In this document: in pieces, positions 38,101 to 47,047 of the stretch
Layout of the letters: every line of letters starts with the position of its first letter
How positions within the stretch are numbered: position 1 is the first letter of the stretch
NCBI RefSeq assembly: GCF_003865135.1
Contig: NZ_BHZC01000001.1
Span: 6,572,001 to 6,636,000 of the forward strand
DNA length: 64,000 nt
Direction: 5' to 3'
Source: Streptomyces chrestomyceticus JCM 4735
Lineage (GTDB): Bacteria > Actinomycetota > Actinomycetes > Streptomycetales > Streptomycetaceae
Translations under genes and position numbers: made by a program
The notes under the pieces: generated by a model
The model's input: the letters and a program-made list of their open reading frames with translations, nothing else
Told to the model about the DNA's origin: nothing
The model's database searches: none

Positions 38101-39975
38101 TCAGAAGGCCAGCTCCGGGCGGTACTCCTCCAGCCACAGCGACAGGTCGACGACGCGTTCCAGGCGCAGGCGGTGCCCCCACTGGAGGTGCTCGGGCGGG
38201 ATGTCGAGGAGGGGCTTGACGACGCTCTCGTCCACCAGGTCGCGCACGCGGCCCTGACCGGTCGCGAGCGCGTCGCGGGCCATGTCCTGGAGGCCGCGGT
38301 TGTACGCCGGGTGGTGGGTGGCCGGGTAGTGGTTCTTGGGGCGGTGGAGTACGGAGTGGGGAGCGAGGCGGGCGCCCGCGGCGCGCAGCAGGCTCTTCTC
38401 CCGGCCGTCGAAGTCCTGGAGCGCGACCGGGGCGTTGAAGACGTACTCGACGAGACGGTGGTCGCAGTACGGCACCCGCACCTCCAGTCCCCGCGCCATG
38501 CTGAGGCGGTCCTTGCGGTGCAGCAACTGGCGCAGCCAGCGGGTCAGGGACAGGTGCTGGAGTTCGCGCCGGCGGTGCTGTGCCGGTGTCTCGCCGTCCA
38601 GGTGCGGGACGGCGGCCAGCGCCGACCGGTACGTGTCGGCCCGGAACTCGCCGATGCGCAGCGTGTCCGCGAGCGCCGGGTGCAGCGGCATGGCGGCCTC
38701 GTCGCCGGTCACCAGCAGCCAGGGAAAGGTGTCGGCGTCCCGCGCGGCGGGGCTGCGGAACCAGGGATAACCGCCGAAGACCTCGTCGGCCGCCTCGCCG
38801 GACAGCGCGACCGTCGCGTGCCGGGCCATCTCGCCGAAGAGGAGGTAGAGGGAGGTGTCCATGTCGCCGACGCCGATGGGCGAGTCGCGGGCCGCCACCA
38901 CGGCCGCGCGGTGTGCCGGGTCCAGCAGTTCCCTCGGGTCGAGGACGACGAGGCGGTGGTCGGTGCCGATGAAGGCGGCGGCCTCGGCGGCGTACGGGGT
39001 GTCGTGGCCGGTGCGCAGGACATCGCCGGTGAAACGTTCCACCTGGTCGCTGTAGTCGACCGCGTACGAACGGAGCCGGGCCGCCGGCCCCTCCCGTACG
39101 CGCAGTTCGTCCGCCAGCAACGCGGTCAGCACGGTGGAGTCGAGGCCGCCGGAGAGCAGCGTGCAGAGAGGCACGTCCGCCTCCAGTTGGGCGCGGGCCG
39201 CCCGCTCCACATGGGAGCGGACGGTGTCCACCGTCGCGGCGATCCCGTGGTCCGGATGCGGGCGGGCCTCAAGGCGCCAGTAGACGCGCTCGGTCAGTCC
39301 GCTCCGGTCGAAGACGGCCACGCCACCGGGTTGTACCTCCCGCACCCCCGACCAGAGCGTCTCCCCGGTGCCGAAGAGCAGACCGTACGCCTCCCGCATC
39401 CCCCGCGCGTCGACACGCGGCCGGCACGCGGGGTGCGCGAACAGGGCCTTGGGCTCGGAACCGAAGACCAGGCCGCCCGGGATTTCGGCAAAGAACAGCG
39501 GTTTGACGCCCAGCCGGTCGCGTACCAGGAGAAGCCGCTCCCGGTGGGCGTCCCAGACGGCGAAGGCGTACATGCCTTCCAGGTGCTCGGTGAGGCCGTC
39601 GCCCCACTCCAGGTAGGCACGCAGGACGACTTCGGTGTCGCTGCGGGTCGCGAAGCGGTGGCCGCGCGAACGGAGTTCGGCCCGCAGGGCGTGGTGGTTG
39701 TAGATCTCGCCGCTGTAGGTGAGGACGGCGTGCGGCGGTCGGTGCGGTACGGGTGCGGGTGAGGCGGCGGGCGCGGTCATGGGCTGCGTACCGCCTGCCG
39801 GGTCCAGGACGGCCAGGCGCCGGTGCCCGAGCGCGGCGTACGGGCCGCACCAGGTGCCCGAGGCGTCGGGGCCGCGGCGGGCCAGTGCGGAGGTCATCCG
39901 CTCGATGACGGAGGTCTGGGCGCGCGGGGGTTGGGGGCCCTCGCGGTAGGAAATCCATCCGGTGATGCCACACAT
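38101..39975 (-). CDS. Asparagine-synthase-type glutamine amidotransferase
   Basis: 624 residues from ATG 39975. N-terminal glutaminase with catalytic Cys2 (MCGITGWISY), RRLAVLDPAGG and YSGEIYNH. C-terminal synthetase with PP-loop LLSGGLDSTVLTALLA (about residue 270) and downstream LSGEAADEVFGGYPW. It activates a carboxylate as an acyl-AMP and adds ammonia from glutamine. First gene of the isonitrile operon; it is more likely to amidate the isonitrile carboxylate than to make asparagine. The 73-base gap to the P450 start supports co-transcription. Confidence 0.88.
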   Translation of the reverse strand: MCGITGWISYREGPQPPRAQTSVIERMTSALARRGPDASGTWCGPYAALGHRRLAVLDPAGGTQPMTAPAASPAPVPHRPPHAVLTYSGEIYNHHALRAELRSRGHRFATRSDTEVVLRAYLEWGDGLTEHLEGMYAFAVWDAHRERLLLVRDRLGVKPLFFAEIPGGLVFGSEPKALFAHPACRPRVDARGMREAYGLLFGTGETLWSGVREVQPGGVAVFDRSGLTERVYWRLEARPHPDHGIAATVDTVRSHVERAARAQLEADVPLCTLLSGGLDSTVLTALLADELRVREGPAARLRSYAVDYSDQVERFTGDVLRTGHDTPYAAEAAAFIGTDHRLVVLDPRELLDPAHRAAVVAARDSPIGVGDMDTSLYLLFGEMARHATVALSGEAADEVFGGYPWFRSPAARDADTFPWLLVTGDEAAMPLHPALADTLRIGEFRADTYRSALAAVPHLDGETPAQHRRRELQHLSLTRWLRQLLHRKDRLSMARGLEVRVPYCDHRLVEYVFNAPVALQDFDGREKSLLRAAGARLAPHSVLHRPKNHYPATHHPAYNRGLQDMARDALATGQGRVRDLVDESVVKPLLDIPPEHLQWGHRLRLERVVDLSLWLEEYRPELAF

Positions 39976-40455
39976 GGACCGAACTCCTCGGCGATCGGCA
40001 ACTGTTCACTCACACGCCCGGGGCCGGTCGTGCGCACGCTTCACTCAGAGGTCGGGCGGAAGGGGAGAGGAGTTCCCGGCGCGGTACGGGAATTCCGCCG
40101 AGGGGGTGCGGCAATTCCGGTGGGGTGGTGGCGCGAAAGGCGGTCGTAGCCCTAGGTAGTCGGACGGGCGGCCGGGTGAGTTCCGGCGGGTGACCAGGAC
40201 AAACCTCACGTGGGGCAAGAGGCGGTGAGAGAGGGGGAGGGGGCCGATCGCCGTGCCAGGATGGCGGCTTCGGGTGGTGGGGCGGGGCGCGAGGCGCGCA
40301 GCGCGGGGACCGGAGGACGGTAACCCTGAGCTGTGCCGCGCATTGTCTCCCCTTTCCGTTTCCCCTTTCCCTCGCCTCGCTTCAGGACTTGGCGAGTCCC
40401 GTTCCCCTTTCCTCTTTCCTCTTTCCGTCGTCTGTGTACGTGTATCGGAGCGGCC
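39976..40455. other. Intergenic promoter region between isonitrile and copper operons
   Basis: 480 bp without a supported gene, serving divergent starts (amidotransferase leftward, copper operon rightward). It includes a pyrimidine-rich tract (about 40347-40432) with repeated CCCTTTCC and CCTCTTTCC units, upstream of the Met-rich peptide gene. No CsoR-type or other named operator was recognised by eye. Confidence 0.5.
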
Positions 40456-40695
40456 ATGCCTCTCGTAGAGCGTCTGTCATCCGCACTGCCCGCGAAACCG
40501 GTGATCGGGTTCGTGGCACTGCTCGCCGTCCTGTTCGTGGGCGCGTACGGGGCGGGATCGGCCGCCGGACCCGTGGCGCCGGGCATGCGGCCGAGCGGCA
40601 CGCTCCCCGGAGCGCCGCAACAACCCGGAAGCGGCGACTCCATGGACGGGATGAGCGGTATGGACGGCATGAGCGGCATGGGCGGTAGGGGATGA
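40456..40695 (+). CDS. Small membrane protein with Met-rich tail (copper-related)
   Basis: 79 residues from ATG 40456. One transmembrane helix (VIGFVALLAVLFVGAYGAG, about residues 17-35) and an outward tail ending MDGMSGMDGMSGMGG, a methionine-rich motif common for Cu(I) binding. Its stop overlaps the CopA start (ATGA), so the two are co-translated. It probably hands off or senses copper; the exact role is unknown. Confidence 0.7.
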   Translation: MPLVERLSSALPAKPVIGFVALLAVLFVGAYGAGSAAGPVAPGMRPSGTLPGAPQQPGSGDSMDGMSGMDGMSGMGGRG

Positions 40696-43016
40696 GCGAG
40701 CGCGTCACCGTACTGACGGTGGGCGGTATGACCTGCGCCGCCTGCGTGAACCGGGTGGAGAAGAAGCTGGGCCGGCTCGACGGAGTGACCGCCACGGTGA
40801 ACCTGGCCACCGGCAAGGCCCGAGTCCGCCACCCGCCCGGACTGCCGGTGACCGATCTCCTGGCGACGGTGGAGGCCGCGGGGTTCACGGCGGAACTCCC
40901 GGAGAGCGAACCGGCCGGTCCGGCGAAGGAGGCACCTGCCCCTGAAGGGCAGGCCCCGGACGCCGAACGCAACCGCCTCCTCGTCACCGCCCTGCTCTCC
41001 GTCCCCGTACTCGTCCTGTCGATGGTCCCCGCCTGGCAGTTCCGCAACTGGCAGTGGCTCTGCTTCGCGCTGACCGCGCCGGTCGCCGTGTGGGGTGCGC
41101 TGCCGTTCCACCGCCGTGCGGCACGCGGTCTGCGGCACGGCGCCGCGACGATGGACACGCTGGTCTCCCTCGGGGTGGCCGCCTCGTTCGCCTGGTCCGC
41201 GTACGCGCTCTTCCTGAGCGGCGGCACCGCGCACTTCTACCTGGAAGCGGCGGTCGGCGTACCGCTGTTCGTCCTCGCGGGACGGCGGCTGGAGGCCGGG
41301 GCCCGGCGGGGTACGGGGTCCGCGCTGCGGGCGCTGGCCGAACTGGTCGGCAAGGACGTGTCCGTACGGGTACCGGCCGACGCGGCGGGCCAGGGCTCCA
41401 GCGTCGGCCTCACGGACGGTGCCGCTACGGTGGAACGCCGTATTCCGGTGGCCCGGCTCCAGGTCGGCGACCGGTTCCTCGTACGCCCCGGGGAGCGGGT
41501 GGCCACCGACGGCACGGTGGTGGACGGCAGTTCCGCCCTCGACCTCTCCCTCGTCACCGGCGAGAGCGGCCCGGTGGAGGTCGGGCCGGGTTCGGCGGTC
41601 GTGGGCGGCGCGGTGAACGTGGGCGGCCTCCTCGAAGTACGGGCGGCCGCGGTCGGCGCGGACACCCGGCTGGCCCGGATCACCCGCCTCGTGGAGGAGG
41701 CGCAGACCGGCAAGACCCAGGCACAGCGCCTGGCCGACGCGGTCGCGGGAGTCTTCGTCCCGGCCGTGCTGGCGGTGTCCGTGACCGTCCTCGGCTTCTG
41801 GCTGGGCGCGGGCGCCGACCCGCAGGCGGCGGTGACCGCCGCGGTGGCCGTCCTCGTCGTCGCCTGTCCCTGCGCGCTCGGACTGGCCACCCCCACCGCC
41901 CTGCTGGCCGCCACGGGCCGGGGCGCGCAGTTGGGCATTCTGGTCAGCGGACCGCAGGCCCTGGAGCGGTTGCGGCGCATCGACACTCTGGTGCTGGACA
42001 AGACCGGCACATTGACCACCGGGCGGATGAGCGTGATCGCCATGACGACCAGTGCGGGGGATACGGGCAGTGGTAGCGCGGGCGCCCCCGGCCTCACGGC
42101 CGACGAGATCCTCCGGCTGGCCGCCGCCGTGGAGCACGGCTCCGAACACCCCCTGGCGCGCGCCATCACCGCGTACGGCGACCTGCGCCGCGAAGCCCTC
42201 GCCGAGCACCGGCCGCCGCCCGCCGCGCGGCACTTCGCCGCGACCGCGGGGTACGGCGTGACCGGCGAGGTGGACGGCCGGTCCGTGACCGTCGGGCGGC
42301 CCGGCGAGCTGTCGGCGCTGCCCGCCTCGCTCGCGGACGCGGTCCGTACGGCCGAGACCGCCGGGCACACCGCCGTACTGGTGACCGTCGACGGCACTCC
42401 GCAGGCCGTCTTCTCCATCGGCGACACGCTGCGGCCCGACTGCTACCGGGCCGTCGACCACCTGCGCCGCCTCGGCCTGCGGCCGGTGCTGGCCACCGGG
42501 GACCGGGCGGCCACCGCGCGGGCCGCCGCCGGACACCTCGGAATCACCGAGATCCACGCCGGAGCACTCCCCGAGGAGAAGGCCGCGCTGGTCACCACGT
42601 TGCAGGAACACGGCGACCGGGTCGCGGTGGTCGGCGACGGAGTCAACGACGCGGCCGCGCTGGCCCGTGCGGACCTCGGCATCGCGCTGGGCAGCGGTAC
42701 GGACGCCGCGATCGGCGCGGCCGACGTCACCGTGCTGCGCGAGGACCTCCAGGCCGTACCCGACGCCGTACGGTTGGCCCGGCGCACGCTGGGCACCATC
42801 CGCGCCAACCTCGTCTGGGCCTTCGGCTACAACCTGGTCACCGTGCCGCTCGCCGCCGTCGGACGGCTGGACCCGATGACCGCGGCCGCCGCGATGTCGG
42901 CGAGTTCGCTGCTGGTGGTGGGCAACAGCCTGCGCCTGCGGGCATGGAAGCCGGCCTCCCGCACCACTCGCACCGCGAAAACGTTCCGTACCTCGATCAC
43001 CCCGGACACCCCATGA
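40692..43016 (+). CDS. copA: Copper-translocating P1B-type ATPase (CopA)
   Basis: 774 residues. N-terminal metal-binding domain with GGMTCAACVNRVEKKLG (CxxC at residues 15-18). Eight membrane helices. Ion-channel CPC motif in VACPCALGLATPT. Phosphorylation site DKTGTLTTG, HP motif in EHGSEHPLARAI, and hinge GDGVNDAAAL are all present. CPC plus the downstream pair of Asn/Met-bearing helices indicates Cu(I) efflux (class 1B-1). Located between a Met-rich peptide and a PCu(A)C protein in one operon. Confidence 0.95.
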   Translation: MSERVTVLTVGGMTCAACVNRVEKKLGRLDGVTATVNLATGKARVRHPPGLPVTDLLATVEAAGFTAELPESEPAGPAKEAPAPEGQAPDAERNRLLVTALLSVPVLVLSMVPAWQFRNWQWLCFALTAPVAVWGALPFHRRAARGLRHGAATMDTLVSLGVAASFAWSAYALFLSGGTAHFYLEAAVGVPLFVLAGRRLEAGARRGTGSALRALAELVGKDVSVRVPADAAGQGSSVGLTDGAATVERRIPVARLQVGDRFLVRPGERVATDGTVVDGSSALDLSLVTGESGPVEVGPGSAVVGGAVNVGGLLEVRAAAVGADTRLARITRLVEEAQTGKTQAQRLADAVAGVFVPAVLAVSVTVLGFWLGAGADPQAAVTAAVAVLVVACPCALGLATPTALLAATGRGAQLGILVSGPQALERLRRIDTLVLDKTGTLTTGRMSVIAMTTSAGDTGSGSAGAPGLTADEILRLAAAVEHGSEHPLARAITAYGDLRREALAEHRPPPAARHFAATAGYGVTGEVDGRSVTVGRPGELSALPASLADAVRTAETAGHTAVLVTVDGTPQAVFSIGDTLRPDCYRAVDHLRRLGLRPVLATGDRAATARAAAGHLGITEIHAGALPEEKAALVTTLQEHGDRVAVVGDGVNDAAALARADLGIALGSGTDAAIGAADVTVLREDLQAVPDAVRLARRTLGTIRANLVWAFGYNLVTVPLAAVGRLDPMTAAAAMSASSLLVVGNSLRLRAWKPASRTTRTAKTFRTSITPDTP

Positions 43017-43492
43017 CCTCTGCCACTCTGCGCTCCGCCGCCGTACCGCTCCTCGCGGGTGTGCTGACCCTCGGCTGCCTCACCGCCTGGACCGTCACCG
43101 GCAACGCGGGCACCCCGCCTCGGCTGGACGTGACCGACGGCCGGATCCTCACCGCCTCCAACACGGAAGCCACCGCGGCCTTCTTCACCATCAGCAACAC
43201 CGGCACCACCGCCGACGAACTGACGGGCGTCACCGCGCCCGCCGGGCTGCGGGCCATGGTCGGCCGCGACGTCGAGGTCGCCGCAGGGGCGCACCGGATG
43301 GGGATGGCCGGCGCCGTCCCCGTCCCGGCGCGCGGCGCCCTGCGGATGGCGCCGACCGGTCTGGACGTCATGGTCAGCCCGCCACCGCGCCTCGTACCGG
43401 GCGACCGGCTCACCTTCACGCTGCACTTCCGTCACAGCGGCCCCGTCACCGCCGAGGCCGTCGCCGTACGACCGGGCCAGTTGCGGCTCTGA
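43013..43492 (+). CDS. PCu(A)C-type periplasmic copper chaperone
   Basis: 159 residues starting ATG 43013, overlapping the CopA stop (ATGA). Signal-anchor at residues 5-30. Cupredoxin-like core: LTASNTEATAAFFTISNTGT, then VAAGAHRMGMAGAVPVPARG and APTGLDVMVSPPP. In the usual motif the copper site ends with HxM (as in YHVML); here it reads LDVMV, so that His is replaced by Asp. HRMGM supplies other candidate ligands. It may deliver or scavenge copper outside the cell. Confidence 0.75.
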   Translation: MTSATLRSAAVPLLAGVLTLGCLTAWTVTGNAGTPPRLDVTDGRILTASNTEATAAFFTISNTGTTADELTGVTAPAGLRAMVGRDVEVAAGAHRMGMAGAVPVPARGALRMAPTGLDVMVSPPPRLVPGDRLTFTLHFRHSGPVTAEAVAVRPGQLRL

Positions 43493-43515
43493 CCCGGCCG
43501 TACGCCGAGAGCCGG

Positions 43516-43553
43516 AGGCCGGTGCCCCGGGCGCGAGCCCGGGACACCGGCCT
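43516..43553. terminator. Bidirectional terminator after the copper operon
   Basis: AGGCCGGTG and CACCGGCCT arms with an inner CCCGGGC/GCCCGGG pairing and a GCGA loop lie between the convergent PCu(A)C and ECF sigma stops. Confidence 0.8.
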
Positions 43554-43579
43554 TCAGGCATCCGGCTCCGCCCTCCGCC

Positions 43580-44209
43580 TCACGCGGCGGAATCTGCCGA
43601 GACGCGGGCGGTACGTGCGGGCACGAGCGCACCCACGGTGCACGGCGTACGAGCTGCCTCCGGCTCGGCTTCCTCCGCCAGCAGGGACACCAGCGTCTCG
43701 CGGGCCCGCGCCACCCGGGAGCGCACCGTCCCCACCGGGCAGCCGGCGATGGCCGCCGTCTCCGCGTACGGCAGGCCCAGCAGTTGGGTCAGGACGAACG
43801 CCTCCCGGCGGGGTGCGGGCAGCGCCGACAGCAGTTCGGTGAGGGCGATGCCCTCGTCGAAACCGGGCACACCGCGCGGCTGGGCCTTCTCCACCGCGGC
43901 CTGCCAGTCGTCGGTCCCGGTGAGCCGCGGTCTGCCGGCCATCGACCGCAGCCGGTCGGCGACCGTCCGGCGGGCGATGGTCAGCAGCCACGTACGGGCC
44001 GACGACCGGCCCTCGAAGCGGGGCAGGCTGCGCAGGGCCCGCAGGTAGGTGTCCTGCACCAGGTCGTCGGCGGCCTGCGCGTCGCCGCTGAGGTGCGTGA
44101 CGTAGCGCCGTACGTCCAGTTGTGTCGCGCGGACGAACCGTTCCACGGCCGTCTCGTCCCCGGAACGGGCCGCCAGGGCCCAGGCCGTCACCGTACGGTC
44201 ATCGCGCAC
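43580..44209 (-). CDS. ECF-family RNA polymerase sigma factor
   Basis: 209 residues from GTG 44209 with GGAGG six bases upstream. Region 2: FVRATQLDVRRYVTHLSGD, ADDLVQDTYLRALRSLPRF and ARTWLLTIARRTVADRLR. Region 4: LLSALPAPRREAFVLTQLLG, YAETAAIAGCPVGTVRSRV. Divergent from a zinc anti-sigma gene and convergent with the copper operon, so it probably controls envelope or copper-related genes here; the target is not shown by the sequence. Confidence 0.92.
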   Translation of the reverse strand: MRDDRTVTAWALAARSGDETAVERFVRATQLDVRRYVTHLSGDAQAADDLVQDTYLRALRSLPRFEGRSSARTWLLTIARRTVADRLRSMAGRPRLTGTDDWQAAVEKAQPRGVPGFDEGIALTELLSALPAPRREAFVLTQLLGLPYAETAAIAGCPVGTVRSRVARARETLVSLLAEEAEPEAARTPCTVGALVPARTARVSADSAA

Positions 44210-44270
44210 GCCGCACCTCCTCGCCACCGGTCGCGGAACCGCTGCCGCGCACGTCGGGGAGGATGGGGTC

Positions 44271-44546
44271 ATGCACTGTTCGCGTGTACGAACCGCCGTC
44301 TCCGCCCGCCTGGACGGCGAAGAGCTGCCGCCGGGCGTCACGGACGGGCTGCTCGACGCCCACCTGGCGGGGTGCGCGGACTGCCGCCTCTGGTCGGAGC
44401 GGGCATCGGCGCTGGACGGGTTGCTCGACCGGCTGCGGGGCCCGCCGCATACGGGGGCGGCGAGGACAGGAGTCGTCATCAGTAGTCCTTCGGGAGATCC
44501 GGCCCCGTCCGCCGCGTACTGGACGGACGGCGATCGGGACCGGTGA
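44271..44546 (+). CDS. Zinc-containing anti-sigma factor (ZAS/zf-HC2 domain)
   Basis: 91 residues from ATG 44271 behind GGGGAGGATG. Contains MHCSRVRTAVSARLDGEE and HLAGCADCRLW (H-x3-C-x2-C, residues 31-38), the ZAS signature. No membrane helix is evident, so it is a short cytoplasmic form. Divergent pairing with the ECF factor 61 bp away is a common arrangement, although same-strand order is more usual. Confidence 0.8.
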   Translation: MHCSRVRTAVSARLDGEELPPGVTDGLLDAHLAGCADCRLWSERASALDGLLDRLRGPPHTGAARTGVVISSPSGDPAPSAAYWTDGDRDR

Positions 44547-44606
44547 CGATTACCAGGGCCAGGACCGGCCGGCGTGCGGCGCGAAGTCCTGGGTGTGACC
44601 GTGCTG

Positions 44607-45374
44607 TCAGCGGACAGCGGTCTCCCGGGGCGGGCCACGGAGCCAGATGACGTGGACGAGGATCAGCCGCCGCAGCGGCTGCCGGGGTTCGCGGCGTACC
44701 GGGCGGGCCGGCCGGGGCGGCTCCGGCAGGACCGCGCGCAGGACGAGGGCGAGCGGCACGAAGAGCCGTACGGAGACGGTCCGTACGACGCGGAACGCGG
44801 CCCGTTCGCCGCCGCACAGCCACCAGGCGCTCAGCAGCGCGACCAGGACGTGCGCGGCGATCATGCCGGTCATGCTGCCGCCCGTACCCGGCATGTCGTG
44901 CAGGGTGTGCATGCCGTCCATGCCGTGGGCGGAGTGAGAGGAGTGCAGGTCGGCCATGGCCTCGCCGTACCGACGTCCGATCCCCGCCTCGTGCAGCATC
45001 TGTTCGGCCTCGCGCTGCGGGATCGGGCCGACCGTGCCGCACATCAGCGAGGCCGCCCACCGCTGGGCCAGGGAAGCCTGCCCGCCCCCGGTGGCGGCGG
45101 TGGCGGACACGGTGGCCGCCACCGACTGGCCGAAGGAGAAGGCGCAGTGCAGCGCGGCCTGTGTCGCCAGCGTCAGCGCGGTCACGAACAGCGGTCCCCG
45201 CTCGCGGGCGGCGAGGCTCCATGCCCCGAGGGCCGTCGCCGTCACCGCGCCGAGCAGTACCCACCAGGGCACGGGCGCGTCGGACATGAGGGCGTGGCCG
45301 AGGGCGGCGAGCAGTACACACACCGCCGCGAACACCCCGGCCCGCAATCCCCTGAGAACACGCCCCGCAATCAT
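44607..45374 (-). CDS. Polytopic membrane protein with His/Met-rich loop (copper-linked)
   Basis: 255 residues. Helices near residues 10-30, 37-55, 62-85 and 170-195, plus a further segment. The extracytoplasmic loop (about 143-170) is His/Met-rich: HSSHSAHGMDGMHTLHDM. Such loops bind Cu(I)/Cu(II). It lies between the sigma/anti-sigma pair and an unrelated operon and is likely part of the same copper response. No family is named. Confidence 0.65.
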   Translation of the reverse strand: MIAGRVLRGLRAGVFAAVCVLLAALGHALMSDAPVPWWVLLGAVTATALGAWSLAARERGPLFVTALTLATQAALHCAFSFGQSVAATVSATAATGGGQASLAQRWAASLMCGTVGPIPQREAEQMLHEAGIGRRYGEAMADLHSSHSAHGMDGMHTLHDMPGTGGSMTGMIAAHVLVALLSAWWLCGGERAAFRVVRTVSVRLFVPLALVLRAVLPEPPRPARPVRREPRQPLRRLILVHVIWLRGPPRETAVR

Positions 45375-45471
45375 GACCCGCTCATCGTTGCACCCCGCCC
45401 GGGACGCCCGACGGCAGGGGCAGGAACGGGCACAGGGGCAGACGCAGGAGCGTGGCGGGGGCGACGCGGGC

Positions 45472-46389
45472 TCAGTACGGAAGACCCGAGAGGAACCCGT
45501 GCAGGGCGTGGTCGAAGTGGCCGGTGTTCTCCAGGTTCACCATGTGGGCCGCGCCCGGGATGCGTACCCGCTGGGCGCCCGGCACGGCGAGGGTGATGGC
45601 ATGGGCGTTGGCGGAGATGTCGGAGCTGTCCAGGTCGCCGTCCAGGACCAGGGTCGGTACCCGGATCTCCGCCAGCCGCTCGTACGCGCCGACCTCGATC
45701 GGCACTCCGGCGCCCATACCGCCCGCGTGCACGACCACGTTGGCGTCCGCCGAGGCCCGCATCCGCTCGCGCAGCGCGGGGTCCACGGCGTCGGGGGCGC
45801 GGTGCGGGCCGTCCACCCACATGCGCAGGAAGTGCTCGATGTAGCGCTCCGTGCCGTCCTCCTCGTCGGTGAGGGCGGCCACCTGCTCCTTGATGTGCTC
45901 CAGGATGAACGGGTCGGTGAAGGCCCGGCCGCTCACTCCGGGCGAGGCCAGGGCCAGCGCGAAGACACGGTCCGGGTGGGCGAGCGCCATGTCCAGGGCG
46001 ATGCGGGCGCCGTGCGAGAGGCCGACGAGGATGGCGCGCGCTACGCCGAGGTGGTCGAGGAGGGTGCGCAGGTCCTCGTGGTTGGCGTAGTCGCCGTCGA
46101 CGGTGGAGGACAGGCCGTGGCCGCGAGCGTCGTAGCGGACCGTGCGCAGGCCGGACTGGGCGAGCCAGGTGAACTGCTCGTCCCACATGCGCTGGTCGAG
46201 CATCCCGCCGTGCAGCAGCACCACCGAGGGGTCGCCCTCCGTGCCGACGCCGGCCGCCTCGTAGAACAGCTCGCCGTTCTCGACCGGCACCGTGTCGTTC
46301 TCGACGTCCATGCCCCAGGCCCCGGCCTGCTGATCCCAGGCCCCGGCCTCCTGGATTCCTTGGGGTTCTCGGATGTCGTCGGTCGTCAT
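45472..46389 (-). CDS. Alpha/beta-hydrolase
   Basis: 305 residues. Oxyanion region VVLLHGGMLDQRMWD, nucleophile elbow GLSHGAR (Ser near residue 136), acid in LVLDGDLDSSD and catalytic His in GAAHMVNLENTGHF. An N-terminal Gly/Gln-rich extension of about 30 residues is unusual. The MarR gene immediately upstream overlaps by ATGA, suggesting regulation by, and perhaps catabolism of, a small aromatic or ester inducer. Confidence 0.88.
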   Translation of the reverse strand: MTTDDIREPQGIQEAGAWDQQAGAWGMDVENDTVPVENGELFYEAAGVGTEGDPSVVLLHGGMLDQRMWDEQFTWLAQSGLRTVRYDARGHGLSSTVDGDYANHEDLRTLLDHLGVARAILVGLSHGARIALDMALAHPDRVFALALASPGVSGRAFTDPFILEHIKEQVAALTDEEDGTERYIEHFLRMWVDGPHRAPDAVDPALRERMRASADANVVVHAGGMGAGVPIEVGAYERLAEIRVPTLVLDGDLDSSDISANAHAITLAVPGAQRVRIPGAAHMVNLENTGHFDHALHGFLSGLPY

Positions 46390-47021
46390 GCTTCTGCTCC
46401 GTGCCGTCCTGTGTGGGGTGCTGCTGTCGGGTGGGGCGCTCGGTCCGCTGGGGAAGTCCGGGGCTTTCGGGGCTTCCGTGACGTTTGAGGTGTCTGGAGC
46501 GTCCGAGGTTCCCGGGGCGGCCCCGCCGTACGGGAGGGACCGGAGCGTGCCTCGTCCTCCCGGGCCAGCGCCCGGAAGTCCTCGCCGAGGCGGTCGAGCA
46601 CGTGCAGCGCGGTGGCCACGTCGGCGGCCGGCACCCCGGCCAGCACCCGCCGCAGCCCGGCCGCCTCGGACCGCTGGAGCGCGCTCGTCACCTCGGCGCC
46701 TTCCGGGGTGAGCCGGATCAGGGGGGAGCGCCGGTGCTCGGGGTTGGGGACGGTCTCCAGCAGGCCCAGTTCCCTCGCGTGGTTCACCCAGCGCTGTACG
46801 GGCTGGCGGTCCAGTTCCAGGGCGCGGGCCAGCTCCGGCACGGTGCGCGGACCGTGCGTGCGCAGGGTGTCCAGCAGGGCGCGCTGACCGGCCGTCAGGC
46901 CCGTACCCGACAGTTCCCGTTCCACGGCGCGTACGACTGTCCGGTGCAGCGGCCACAGGCGGCGGATCACCTCGTACGCGAGGTGCTCGGCGGAGTCCGC
47001 GCCGCCCTCGGTGACACTCAT
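46386..47021 (-). CDS. MarR-family transcription regulator
   Basis: 211 residues. Winged helix at residues 40-110 (LTAGQRALLDTLRTHGPRTV, PELARALELDRQPVQRWVN, LLETVPNPEHRRSPLIRLT). The C-terminal ~45 residues are Pro/Thr/Arg-rich and beyond the usual MarR length. First gene of the operon with the hydrolase, with a palindromic operator just upstream, so autoregulation is likely. Confidence 0.88.
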   Translation of the reverse strand: MSVTEGGADSAEHLAYEVIRRLWPLHRTVVRAVERELSGTGLTAGQRALLDTLRTHGPRTVPELARALELDRQPVQRWVNHARELGLLETVPNPEHRRSPLIRLTPEGAEVTSALQRSEAAGLRRVLAGVPAADVATALHVLDRLGEDFRALAREDEARSGPSRTAGPPREPRTLQTPQTSRKPRKPRTSPADRAPHPTAAPHTGRHGAEA

Positions 47022-47032
47022 GGTGTCATGAT

Positions 47033-47047
47033 GACATCGACGATGTC
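47033..47047. promoter_or_regulatory. MarR operator candidate
   Basis: GACATCG-A-CGATGTC is a perfect 15-bp inverted repeat 12 bases upstream of the MarR start, preceded by TGTCATGATGACA-like sequence that adds a second dyad. The position implies autorepression. Confidence 0.65.

Noticed and set aside
40206..42611. 801-codon open frame antisense to the CopA operon
   Set aside because: It mirrors CopA with low-complexity Arg/Gly/Ala composition and no start context. It is an effect of high GC.
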